Part shown: positions 25,923-32,772 of the stretch, in pieces
Layout of the letters: each line of letters starts with the position of its first letter
Position numbering within the stretch: position 1 is the stretch's first letter
Assembly (NCBI GenBank): GCA_014804355.1
Contig: JAAUZY010000015.1
Span: 1 to 56,918 of the forward strand
Direction of reading: 5' to 3'
DNA from: Lachnospiraceae bacterium
GTDB lineage: Bacteria > Bacillota > Clostridia > Lachnospirales > Lachnospiraceae
DNA length: 56,918 nt
Made by a program: the position numbers and the translations under genes
Notes under the pieces: generated by a model
The model's database searches: none
What the model was told of the DNA's origin: nothing
Seen by the model: the letters and a program-made list of their open reading frames with translations, nothing else

Positions 25923-27278
25923 TCAAACAAACGCTTCTTCTAAGCAAAAACTACGCTCCCCTCCATCCAGCAGGAAATCCGTCATCCGCACGATCTTGAT
26001 CCCATCCTGCGTCACCGGGTTCAGGCACTCATTTGCGATAACAATTTTCTCATAATTGTCCCGTATCTTACGAAGCGGCGCAAGCTCCCGCTCTCTCGTG
26101 GATGATTCGTTCATCGACTCCGTCACCTGGATATAACGCTTCGTTTCCGCATCCGTAGCTATGAAATCCACCTCTCTATCGTCGATCTTGCCTATCGCCA
26201 CGTCATAGCCTCTGCGGAGCAGTTCAAAATAAACGATATTTTCCAACACATGTCCCGTATCCATATCCCGAAAACCAAGCAGATAATTGCGTAGTCCGAT
26301 ATCCACAATATAATACTTACCCAACGTCCTGAGATATTCTCTGCCCTTCACGTCATACCGCTTAATCTCATAGAACACATAGGATTCCAAAAGCGCACCC
26401 ACATAAGCCTGAATCGTCTGTACTGCCGGTTTGCCTTTTCTCTCTGAAATATCAAGAATTTTCTCATTTACAAGCGTGTTCCCGATCGATGTAATCGACG
26501 TATTGTTGCCAATATTGTCCGCAAGAAACATAATAATCTTCCTGAGCAGATCAGGATCTGTAATCTGCCTCTGCCCTCTGCGCTTCTCCCGCTCAAGGAT
26601 ATCTCTGACCACAACCGTAGAGTATATGCCATCAAGCAGCGTCATTGCCATATCCATATTTAGTCCCACATTTGCGATCCCCGGCATACCACCGAATTTC
26701 ATATATGCCTCAAGAAGCTCCTGCGGTTCATAGCTTTCCCCATCGGCATCATAGATACGTTTGCTCCCGCCGAGCGCACCCTGACTCTCTTTGACCGTAT
26801 ACCCGTAGAAATCAATAAATTCGGCAAAAGATAAGGGCAGCATTTTGATTTCAATATACCTGCCGGACAGATAGGTTGCATATTCTCCCGACAGCAGGTA
26901 TGCATTGGAACCCGTAATATATATATCACAGTCAAAATCCACCCTGAAGGAATTAATCGCATCCTGCCATTGTGTAATACGCTGGATCTCATCAAAAAAA
27001 AGATAGACTCTTTTATTTTGCGGAATGCGGTCTTTCACATAGTTATAGATATCCTGTACCGTCATCTCTCGATATTCCATGGATTCAAAGTTCATCTCTA
27101 TGATCTGCTCTTCCGAAATACCGCTATCTCTTAAATATTGTATCATCAACTTCATCAGGCTTGATTTACCGCATCGCCGAATACCCGTTATAATCTTAAC
27201 AGGCTCCGTATCCTGAAAAGCGATCAGCTTCCGCAAATATAAATCTCTTCTTTTGAGCGCAGATTCTTTCCTAAGCAT
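25923..27278 (-). CDS. AAA_14/DUF4143 family ATPase, copy 2
   Basis: This 451-residue protein starts at ATG 27278 (MLRKESALKRRDLYLRKL), with a purine-rich GAAGGGTGG upstream. Its domain order is the same as copy 1: Walker A TGIRRCGKSSL near residue 34, Walker B YLFFDEIQ, sensor YITGSNAYLLSGEYATYLSG, and C-terminal DREVDFIATDAE. It is about 50 residues longer, mainly from an insertion around residues 175-200 and a longer C-terminus. The copies are diverged paralogues separated by 108 bases. Whether they act together or on different partners is unknown. Confidence 0.88.
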   Translation of the reverse strand: MLRKESALKRRDLYLRKLIAFQDTEPVKIITGIRRCGKSSLMKLMIQYLRDSGISEEQIIEMNFESMEYREMTVQDIYNYVKDRIPQNKRVYLFFDEIQRITQWQDAINSFRVDFDCDIYITGSNAYLLSGEYATYLSGRYIEIKMLPLSFAEFIDFYGYTVKESQGALGGSKRIYDADGESYEPQELLEAYMKFGGMPGIANVGLNMDMAMTLLDGIYSTVVVRDILEREKRRGQRQITDPDLLRKIIMFLADNIGNNTSITSIGNTLVNEKILDISERKGKPAVQTIQAYVGALLESYVFYEIKRYDVKGREYLRTLGKYYIVDIGLRNYLLGFRDMDTGHVLENIVYFELLRRGYDVAIGKIDDREVDFIATDAETKRYIQVTESMNESSTRERELAPLRKIRDNYEKIVIANECLNPVTQDGIKIVRMTDFLLDGGERSFCLEEAFV

Positions 27279-27415
27279 ATGCCACCACCCTTCAATCAAT
27301 TTCTTCCTTTATAGTATGACACAAACTTTATAAAATAACAAGTTTTTAAACATTCATGCTACAAACTTTATTATATATATAAATTTATAACATCTAAACT
27401 ACTAAAAAAACATAA

Positions 27416-27457
27416 AAAAGCAGAACTGCATCATCACCTGACCACCGCTCTGCTTTT
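27416..27457 (+). terminator. Terminator-like repeat, degenerate copy of 24446-24494
   Basis: AAAAGCAGA (27416-27424) pairs with TCTGCTTTT (27449-27457). The interior (TCA-ACC-TGACCA) matches the hairpin after the XRE gene. No plus-strand gene ends here, so it may mark a past duplication or a lost gene. Confidence 0.5.
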
Positions 27458-27490
27458 CACATGATATTTGAAAAAGTAAATTCCCAGAAG

Positions 27491-27757
27491 CTAATCACTA
27501 CTTTCCCCCTGCTCATAACATTCCCATACAGCAAAGAAATCCGGACATCTCCTTCTATATTGAGGATAAAACGCCAAAGTCAGCTCATCATATGTCAAAG
27601 CTGCACAATACAATTTATCCGCAATGATATTAAACGTATCATTGTCACTCTTTATAGGACACAAATTTCTGTTTTTCATATAAGCAAGTTCTTCTTCATA
27701 TCCGTACCGATGATGATTCGTTCCGTACCGAAGATCCCGCAGTACCATCTGCTGCAC
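27491..27757 (-). CDS. Unrecognised protein or fragment
   Basis: The frame is open from the stop of the upstream gene (27833) down to 27491, up to 112 residues; the ATG at 27727 and upstream non-ATG codons are all possible starts, and none has a clear ribosome binding site. The sequence is hydrophilic and contains RDLRYGTNHHRYGYEEEL, then LAFYPQYRRRCPDFFAVWE. I do not recognise it. It may be a C-terminal fragment of a larger protein or a small gene coupled to the gene before it. The antisense frame on the plus strand is longer but is His/Ile/Ser-rich and lacks a ribosome binding site. Confidence 0.4.
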   Translation of the reverse strand: MQQMVLRDLRYGTNHHRYGYEEELAYMKNRNLCPIKSDNDTFNIIADKLYCAALTYDELTLAFYPQYRRRCPDFFAVWECYEQGESSD

Positions 27758-27832
27758 AAGCGTTTCATTGAGATTGACATTTGCAAGGTGACTACTGATC
27801 AGGAAATCTTTGCGATAGAGTTTTCCCAGTGC

Positions 27833-28351
27833 CTAATACACCACTCTCACATCGTCCTCATTCTTAGGATTGACCATTACAGCCACTTCCTCCAATTCCA
27901 CAGTGTCAAAAGAAGCAATTTTACCTTCTTTCAGGTTCTTCAACAGAATATCCTTCGCCTCCATCATCAGCGCCGTATCGTCATTGTTATTCCTCCAATA
28001 CCAAGAGAATTCAATCCTGTTAGTCTGTTCGTCCAGATATACAAAAGGCTTTGCACGTTTCGCATTATAAGTCACATGAAACCTAACAGTGTTCTCCGGA
28101 ATACTGCGATCCGTCTGAATCTCCCCCATGCCGGCAACATATGCCCCGCCGGCACCTATGAGCGTCCATCGATCCTCTGCCGGCACAAATGTCACATCAA
28201 AATCCTCCGTCTGCATATCCGTCTCACCTAAGATATACTTTCCGCCATATTCAAATCCGCTAAACTCCGTAAACGCCACACCTGTACCGATTCCGCACAG
28301 TAACACCCCTAAACAAAATACACCGATCAATATTTTATGCTGTCTGCTCAT
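27833..28351 (-). CDS. Membrane-anchored protein of the PadR-HAAS operon
   Basis: This 172-residue protein has an N-terminal membrane helix (ILIGVFCLGVLLCGIGTGVAF, residues 7-27) followed by an extracellular, beta-rich domain of about 140 residues. Its strands (RFHVTYNAKRAKPFVYLD and neighbours) resemble the DUF4097-type adhesin-like domains that usually follow HAAS proteins. It overlaps the HAAS gene by 17 bases, so translation is coupled. It is probably a membrane-bound partner in envelope-stress sensing. Function is inferred from operon type only. Confidence 0.7.
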   Translation of the reverse strand: MSRQHKILIGVFCLGVLLCGIGTGVAFTEFSGFEYGGKYILGETDMQTEDFDVTFVPAEDRWTLIGAGGAYVAGMGEIQTDRSIPENTVRFHVTYNAKRAKPFVYLDEQTNRIEFSWYWRNNNDDTALMMEAKDILLKNLKEGKIASFDTVELEEVAVMVNPKNEDDVRVVY

Positions 28352-29291
28352 ACGCTGCCTCCTTATCGGACTTCTCCGTCATTTCGTCTTTTCCGTATTG
28401 ATTACCGCTGTCATCTCCATTATCATCTTTCTTCCTGATCAACAGGCTGAATGCTCCGAAGGAAAGGGAACCCAGACAGAGAAGCCCGCCCAGACAGATC
28501 ATGAAAATCCCTACAAACGGATATCCCTGCGCCAGGAGAACAGGTATCGCACCGACTCCCATCAATACGATCATCGCCATACACGCGCAGAATACACCAA
28601 ACATCAGCCACGCCGCATTCCACATAAACTTCAGGCAAAAGGTGCCAAATGCGACAAACCATCTCCATGCCATTACTATTCCTCGTCCCACTGCCCTGAA
28701 AAATTTACCGATACGCCCTTCCATCTCTTCCGTTCCTTTCCGCTCAGCCCGGCTCTTCTGCAAAGCCTCGCCTGTTTCTGCTTTTCTTCTTGTAAAAGGC
28801 CTGCTGCACCAACCGGCAAAAGCCCGGCACTTTCTGCCCATCCATCGGAATCCATTCCCGATTCCCCGCAGGGCGCCTGCCAATGCTTCTTTCACACGTC
28901 TGCCTGCCCGCCGCCATACAGGCTCTCTGCCATTCGTAGTATCTGTTTCCGGATTCAGGCTTCCCGTTGTATTGTCACCTTCCGAAGCAGAAGCGCCGGA
29001 AATGCCTGCCTTTAATCCCTGAAAAGTACGCCCCGTACCTGCTCTCAGCCTGGGCATTCTAAGCGAAATACCTTTCTTGCGAAATTCCGGGTTGACGTGA
29101 TAAGCCTCCAGAATTTCCGCCGCAAGCTCCTCGACCGCACCAAAATCCCGAATAGCTTCTTCCTCGCTCAGCCCCTTCTGAATCTTCATGTCAATATGCT
29201 GGGCATACTCCGCCAGAATATCTTCCTGCTCCTGATTTTCCAATATACTGAGGTACTCTCTCAGCTCCGATAAAAATTTTTCTTTATTCAT
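28335..29291 (-). CDS. HAAS (DUF1700) domain membrane protein
   Basis: This 318-residue protein begins with a HAAS domain, MNKEKFLSELREYLSILE then GLSEEEAIRDFGAVEELAAEIL, about residues 1-60. This is the helical module that works with PadR repressors. A basic Arg-rich linker follows (70-190), then two membrane regions (about 215-245 and 255-290). It overlaps padR by 8 bases. The PadR-HAAS pairing is well known in Firmicutes as a membrane-linked regulatory unit. How it senses its signal is unknown. The very basic linker could contact lipid or nucleic acid. Confidence 0.82.
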   Translation of the reverse strand: MNKEKFLSELREYLSILENQEQEDILAEYAQHIDMKIQKGLSEEEAIRDFGAVEELAAEILEAYHVNPEFRKKGISLRMPRLRAGTGRTFQGLKAGISGASASEGDNTTGSLNPETDTTNGREPVWRRAGRRVKEALAGALRGIGNGFRWMGRKCRAFAGWCSRPFTRRKAETGEALQKSRAERKGTEEMEGRIGKFFRAVGRGIVMAWRWFVAFGTFCLKFMWNAAWLMFGVFCACMAMIVLMGVGAIPVLLAQGYPFVGIFMICLGGLLCLGSLSFGAFSLLIRKKDDNGDDSGNQYGKDEMTEKSDKEAAYEQTA

Positions 29292-29607
29292 GTCCGCCCT
29301 TCCCCTTCAAAAATCCGTTGACTCTTGTCTGAAATTCTTCCCATTCCGCCGACAAAGAATCCCGATACAAGATCCCCGCCGCCGTCAGATGGTAATATTT
29401 CCTCGGCGGTCCCTCAGAGGATTCCCGCAGATAAGTCTCAAAATACCGCTCATTAGTAAGCCGCTTTAGCAGAGGATAAATGGTTCCCTCGTTCACGTCA
29501 ATCACCTGTGAGACTTCTTCTACAAGCTCATACCCGTACATATCTCTCTGGTACACAGATTCTAAGACGATGAGTTCCAATACTCCTTTTTTAAATTGTG
29601 GATTCAT
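29284..29607 (-). CDS. padR: PadR-family transcriptional regulator
   Basis: This 107-residue winged-helix repressor starts at ATG 29607 with GGAGG six bases upstream. It shows the PadR signature: FKKGVLELIVLESVYQRDMY, then EEVSQVIDVNEGTIYPLLKRL and GPPRKYYHLTAAG in the wing. It is the first gene of the operon and is driven by a strong sigma-A promoter, so it probably represses itself. The partner is the HAAS protein directly downstream. The ligand or stress signal is not evident. Confidence 0.92.
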   Translation of the reverse strand: MNPQFKKGVLELIVLESVYQRDMYGYELVEEVSQVIDVNEGTIYPLLKRLTNERYFETYLRESSEGPPRKYYHLTAAGILYRDSLSAEWEEFQTRVNGFLKGKGGHE

Positions 29608-29633
29608 GATGATCCTCCTCTTATTCTAGTATC

Positions 29634-29662
29634 AGATTAAACCCACTACTATGTAATGTCAA
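29634..29662 (-). promoter_or_regulatory. padR operon promoter
   Basis: On the minus strand there is TTGACA (29657-29662), a 17-base spacer and TAATCT (29634-29639), about 25 bases before the padR start. Confidence 0.8.
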
Positions 29663-29706
29663 GTACTAATTTATTTAAGATAGCATTAAGACAACGAACC
29701 ACACAG

Positions 29707-29814
29707 CCGCAAGCAACGGGGAATCCATCTTGAAGCGCCCCAAGGGGCGGGGTATTTGACCCTCGCGGCAGTCGCCAAATGCCTGCAAGCAGTCACTTGG
29801 CTCGTTGCTCGCGG
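29707..29814. repeat. GC-rich inverted-repeat intergenic element
   Basis: The ends CCGCAAGCAACG (29707-29718) and CGTTGCTCGCGG (29803-29814) are 12-base inverted repeats with one mismatch. The interior holds CGCCCC-AA-GGGGCG and other stems. It is much richer in G+C than the flanking AT-rich DNA and has no coding potential. I recall similar sequence scattered between genes in Lachnospiraceae genomes, so it is probably a dispersed repeat. Confidence 0.6.
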
Positions 29815-29855
29815 GAATAAAGCAGCACCTTTAACACCTGAATTCCATGAAACGA

Positions 29856-29902
29856 AGATGAGCCATCTGCGGCACAACTTCCGTGCCGTAAATGGCTCAT
29901 CT
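29856..29902 (-). terminator. Long stem-loop after the ABC-2 exporter operon
   Basis: AGATGAGCCAT and ATGGCTCATCT are perfect 11-base arms. A second stem CGGCAC/GTGCCG lies inside. It is 29 bases past the end of the last exporter gene. The T-tract is weak, so it may be an mRNA-stabilising hairpin as much as a terminator. Confidence 0.55.
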
Positions 29903-29930
29903 CCACATCTTATATTCTTCACAAGAGTTT

Positions 29931-30725
29931 CTACATCCTTGCCTCCATCAGATTACTGGAAGAATACCTCCTTAGTCCCCTATAAAATACGAAAACCGCC
30001 ACCACCCAAATACAAAAAGTATATCCTAATACCCCAAGGAATGTCCCCGCATCAAACGCAACCATAATATGCACCGGATGATAGACCGCCATGCCCACTG
30101 GAATGACATAATAGATCAGGAATCTCGCTTTTCCATGGAAAATACCGTCCGGATAAGTCGCAAAACTAATCATGCAATTGATCATGTGGCGCCCGAACAT
30201 ATCCGTTCTCACAAACCAGAAAGACAGACTCCCCACCAGCAACGCAAATGCCGTAATGATCAATGCTCCCGTTACCGTAAACAGAAGAAAAAGCAATAAG
30301 CGACCGATATTGAAACTGAAAACACACAAGAGCACCACTCCATACAGGAAATCTCCAATTGCTGACGTCTCGGTAGAGGAAGTCATCACGCTGAGCAGAA
30401 CACTCTTGGGCTGCACCAGATAAGCGTCCAGTTTGCCGCTGACAATCAATTCATGTAAGTAAAATGCCCTTGCAAACAAAATACGTGACAACCCGAAACT
30501 ACTGGCAATCAGCCCCCACAACAACATGACCTCCCTCATGGTATATCCGCCGATATCCTCCCTCAGACTAAACAAAATAGTCCACTGTATGATAAACGCT
30601 GCATTGTTAAGCATCATAAAAAGAATATTCGTGAGGAAAGTAACCTTATTGACCATTTCTTTCATAATATTGTATTTGACAGAAAGCAGACATACCCGCA
30701 ATTGATTTTTAACCGCCGTTGACAT
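29931..30725 (-). CDS. ABC-2 type permease, second subunit
   Basis: This 264-residue integral membrane protein has six predicted helices, for example LLLFLLFTVTGALIITAFAL and FLGVLGYTFCIWVVAVFVFY. It belongs to the ABC-2 permease group with paired, unequal permeases (PF06182-like). The motif LVQPKSVL after helix 2 is shared with these families. It overlaps the first permease gene by 17 bases and is the last gene of the operon. The transporter would be an exporter made of two different permeases and one ATPase. The substrate is unknown; relatives include viologen and drug exporters. Confidence 0.82.
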   Translation of the reverse strand: MSTAVKNQLRVCLLSVKYNIMKEMVNKVTFLTNILFMMLNNAAFIIQWTILFSLREDIGGYTMREVMLLWGLIASSFGLSRILFARAFYLHELIVSGKLDAYLVQPKSVLLSVMTSSTETSAIGDFLYGVVLLCVFSFNIGRLLLFLLFTVTGALIITAFALLVGSLSFWFVRTDMFGRHMINCMISFATYPDGIFHGKARFLIYYVIPVGMAVYHPVHIMVAFDAGTFLGVLGYTFCIWVVAVFVFYRGLRRYSSSNLMEARM

Positions 30726-31500
30726 ACAGTTTCTTAACCCCCTTTCGATAGATCCAGAACATCAGCACACTCCCGGCTGCCAGATACATGACCTGTGCCG
30801 ACAGGATTTCCACACACTTTTGTGTACTGAAATCCACAACCAGTTTTGCCGGTCCGTAGCATACTGTGTAAATCGGCGTCAATTTAAATAACGTCTGTAA
30901 TTCATCCGGAAATATTTCAACCGGAAATAATGTTCCCACCACCAGAATCAGTTTGTCATACAACCACTGAAAAGGAGATGCATCCTCAACCCAGAAAGCC
31001 AGCAGACTGATACAAAGTTTGAAAGTCGCATTGATCATAATGCCCATTACAGTGCACAGAACAATTGCCGGAAGTGTAATTGCCCTAAAGCGCGGCAGTC
31101 CGCCCACCATTGTCATGCCCATCACTAGGGCAAGAGCCATGTACATGGGCATCTGCACACTCCACTCTCCCATGTATTTTGCCAAAATATACAACGGATA
31201 ATAGTATGGTTTATTCATCATATAAGCGATATTCCCGCCACGGATATCCATTGACGCCTGCCTCGCTATCGTAGCCGAGCGGGCTCCAAACCAGATCATC
31301 TCTGTCATCATGACATACCAGATCATCTGCTCTTTCGTATAACCTGCAATTAATTCCCCGGAAGTTCCGTACATATAATCCCAGAGATTCACAAATACGA
31401 AATTTATAATAAAATAACTGACAAACCCCATCGCAATATTAGCCGCATATTGCAGATTTTCCATCAGGACAGATCGATAAATAACCGCATATTTCCTCAT
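30709..31500 (-). CDS. ABC-2 type permease, first subunit
   Basis: This 263-residue membrane protein has about six helices. Its N-terminus begins MRKYAVIYRSVLMENLQYAA and contains FVSYFIINFVFVNLWDYMYG as the first hydrophobic hairpin, and a later region has IRGGNIAYMMNKPYYYPLYIL. It is the partner of the permease that follows and is separated from the ATPase gene by 2 bases. Both permeases lack extracellular domains, as is usual for ABC-2 exporters. Expression is likely governed by the leader attenuator upstream of the ATPase gene. Confidence 0.82.
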   Translation of the reverse strand: MRKYAVIYRSVLMENLQYAANIAMGFVSYFIINFVFVNLWDYMYGTSGELIAGYTKEQMIWYVMMTEMIWFGARSATIARQASMDIRGGNIAYMMNKPYYYPLYILAKYMGEWSVQMPMYMALALVMGMTMVGGLPRFRAITLPAIVLCTVMGIMINATFKLCISLLAFWVEDASPFQWLYDKLILVVGTLFPVEIFPDELQTLFKLTPIYTVCYGPAKLVVDFSTQKCVEILSAQVMYLAAGSVLMFWIYRKGVKKLYVNGG

Positions 31501-31502
31501 GA

Positions 31503-32306
31503 TTACAATGTCACCTTCCCCTCTGACTTGTATATCTCCACAATAATATCTTCCAAAGGCATATCCCCGTATTTCAAATGTTCCATGGAGTCATCCAACA
31601 CGATCCGCCCGTCATTAACAATAATGACACGTTTACAGAGCTTCTCAATGTCGCCCACATCGTGACTTGTCAGGAAAATGGTGGTGTGAAGTTCTCTGTT
31701 CATCTGTCTGATCAACGAGCGGACGGTCTCTTTGACAACCGGATCAAGCCCGATCGTCGGCTCATCAAGGAATAAGACCTTCGGCTTGTGAATCAGGGAC
31801 GCCGCAATCTCACAGCGGATACGCTGACCAAGCGAGAGATTTCTGACCGGTGTATTGATAAAAGCGTCCAGCTCAAAAAGTTCTCCAAGCTCCCCTATGC
31901 GCTCTTCCGTCTCTTTATCCGGAATATCATAGATTGCACCGAAGAACCGGAAATTATCATAGGGCGTCAAATGTGTCCAGAGCTGCTCCTTCTGCCCGAA
32001 TACAGTCCCGATCTGATAAGCGAGCCGCTTCCTTTTTTTCGTCGGATCAAGCCCCATCACTTCCACGCTTCCGCCATCCGGATAAAGAATACCTGTCAAC
32101 ATCTTAATGGTCGTACTCTTCCCCGCACCGTTTGGCCCGATGAAAGCCAGCATTTCTCCCTCTTCCACCTCAAAAGAAATCCCGTCTACCGCCTTGATTT
32201 CTTCCGTCCGCGGACTAAAGATCGCCTTGATGCTGCCACGCATTCCCTTTTCTTTCTGCCTTACCCGGAATGATTTTGATAAATCTTCTACTTTGATTGC
32301 CTGCAT
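31503..32306 (-). CDS. ABC-2 exporter ATP-binding protein
   Basis: This 267-residue ATPase has Walker A GPNGAGKST (about residues 57-65), the Q-loop, signature LSLGQRIRCEIAASL, Walker B VLFLDEPTIGLDP and switch His in LTSHD. The LSLGQ form and the N-terminal SKSFRVRQKEKG segment fit the drug- and viologen-exporter group. GGAGGAGA precedes the start by about 7 bases. It is the first structural gene behind a leader peptide and attenuator, so the operon is probably induced by a compound that slows ribosomes, or by an amino-acid signal. The exporter could then protect against that compound. Confidence 0.88.
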   Translation of the reverse strand: MQAIKVEDLSKSFRVRQKEKGMRGSIKAIFSPRTEEIKAVDGISFEVEEGEMLAFIGPNGAGKSTTIKMLTGILYPDGGSVEVMGLDPTKKRKRLAYQIGTVFGQKEQLWTHLTPYDNFRFFGAIYDIPDKETEERIGELGELFELDAFINTPVRNLSLGQRIRCEIAASLIHKPKVLFLDEPTIGLDPVVKETVRSLIRQMNRELHTTIFLTSHDVGDIEKLCKRVIIVNDGRIVLDDSMEHLKYGDMPLEDIIVEIYKSEGKVTL

Positions 32307-32337
32307 TGCTGTCTCCTCCCTCGTAGTCTTATGATAC

Positions 32338-32400
32338 GCGTATGAGCAGACTCGTAAGGCTTCGCCTTACTCGTTCGCGTTGCTCATTGCTCCCATACGC
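32338..32400. repeat. Large hairpin between attenuator and ABC operon
   Basis: GCGTATGAGCA (32338-32348) pairs with TGCTCCCATACGC (32388-32400), and GTAAGGC-TTC-GCCTTAC forms an inner stem. It lies in the transcript between the attenuator T-tract and the ATPase ribosome binding site. It may be a repeat element or a stability structure. Confidence 0.6.
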
Positions 32401-32402
32401 GC

Positions 32403-32457
32403 AAAAAAGAGAACCGCTCTGCTACATACACCTTTGTGTATATACCATGCGGTTCTC
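32403..32457 (-). terminator. Attenuator terminator of the ABC exporter operon
   Basis: On the minus strand GAGAACCGC (32449-32457) pairs with GCGGTTCTC (32409-32417), and TTTTTT follows. Part of its 5' arm can pair instead with 32476-32484, which makes it a conditional terminator. Confidence 0.85.
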
Positions 32458-32475
32458 CTATCTTCTATCCTGATT

Positions 32476-32516
32476 ACCGCATAGCCAAATAAGACTTTCC
32501 GTCTTACGGCCATGCG
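32476..32516 (-). promoter_or_regulatory. Competing leader hairpin (anti-antiterminator)
   Basis: CGCATGGCC (32508-32516) pairs with GGCTATGCG (32478-32486), with inner GTAAGAC/GTCTTA pairs. The same bases CTATGCGGT (32476-32484) can pair with ACCGCATGG (32445-32453) and break the terminator. Confidence 0.7.
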
Positions 32517-32538
32517 CTTTGTCGGCTTTCCGCCGCCC

Positions 32539-32616
32539 TCAGGCTGTGACCGTAATCTGAAAAATCTGCTGCACTCGAATAAACATTGTAAATAGGACTT
32601 TATTAATTTCAAACAT
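32539..32616 (-). CDS. 25-residue leader peptide
   Basis: ATG 32616 follows GGAG with an 8-base gap and lies about 25 bases after the predicted transcription start. The peptide begins MFEINKVLFTMFIRVQQ and ends in ITVTA before TGA. Its last codons (32552-32557) contain GATTAC, which can pair with GTAATC (32472-32477) just before the antiterminator arm, so a ribosome stalled near the end would change the fold. There is no run of one amino acid codon, which argues for drug-type stalling rather than amino-acid attenuation. It is probably cis-acting only. Confidence 0.7.
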   Translation of the reverse strand: MFEINKVLFTMFIRVQQIFQITVTA

Positions 32617-32645
32617 ATTCTTATCTCCGCTTCAAGTTTTCAGAT

Positions 32646-32674
32646 AATGTATCACAGACTTTTTTAAATGTCAA
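32646..32674 (-). promoter_or_regulatory. ABC exporter operon promoter
   Basis: On the minus strand there is a perfect TTGACA (32669-32674), a 17-base spacer and TACATT (32646-32651). It lies downstream of the carB 3' end and drives the leader peptide and exporter genes. Confidence 0.8.
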
Positions 32675-32723
32675 GCAGTTTTTTAATCAAAATCAAATCA
32701 ATTAAAATTTAACACAACCTCAG

Positions 32724-32772
32724 GAGAATGCGCAGCATTCTCTTAATCGTCGCTTTCTGGCGACGATTTTTT
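32724..32772. terminator. Two adjacent hairpins at the carB 3' end
   Basis: GAGAATGC-AGC-GCATTCTC-type arms (32724-32742) lie just past the carB stop. TCGTCGC (32747-32753) and GCGACGA (32760-32766) followed by TTTTTT on the plus strand lie inside the last carB codons. The second has terminator form only on the plus strand, so it would stop antisense transcription into carB. Confidence 0.5.

Noticed and set aside
27461-28231. 256-residue plus-strand ORF
   Set aside because: It lacks a ribosome binding site, is very Ile/Arg/His-rich and lies antisense to the operon gene and the small minus-strand frame.
32367-32612. 81-residue ORF on the minus strand upstream of the ABC operon
   Set aside because: It starts at a TTG without its own ribosome binding site and runs through the attenuator hairpins. 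The 25-codon frame starting at 32616 has a proper GGAG.
32476-32674. T-box, SAM, lysine or similar riboswitch
   Set aside because: The leader has no T-box GGTGGCACCGCG core or other aptamer consensus I know; the leader peptide and competing hairpins explain it better.
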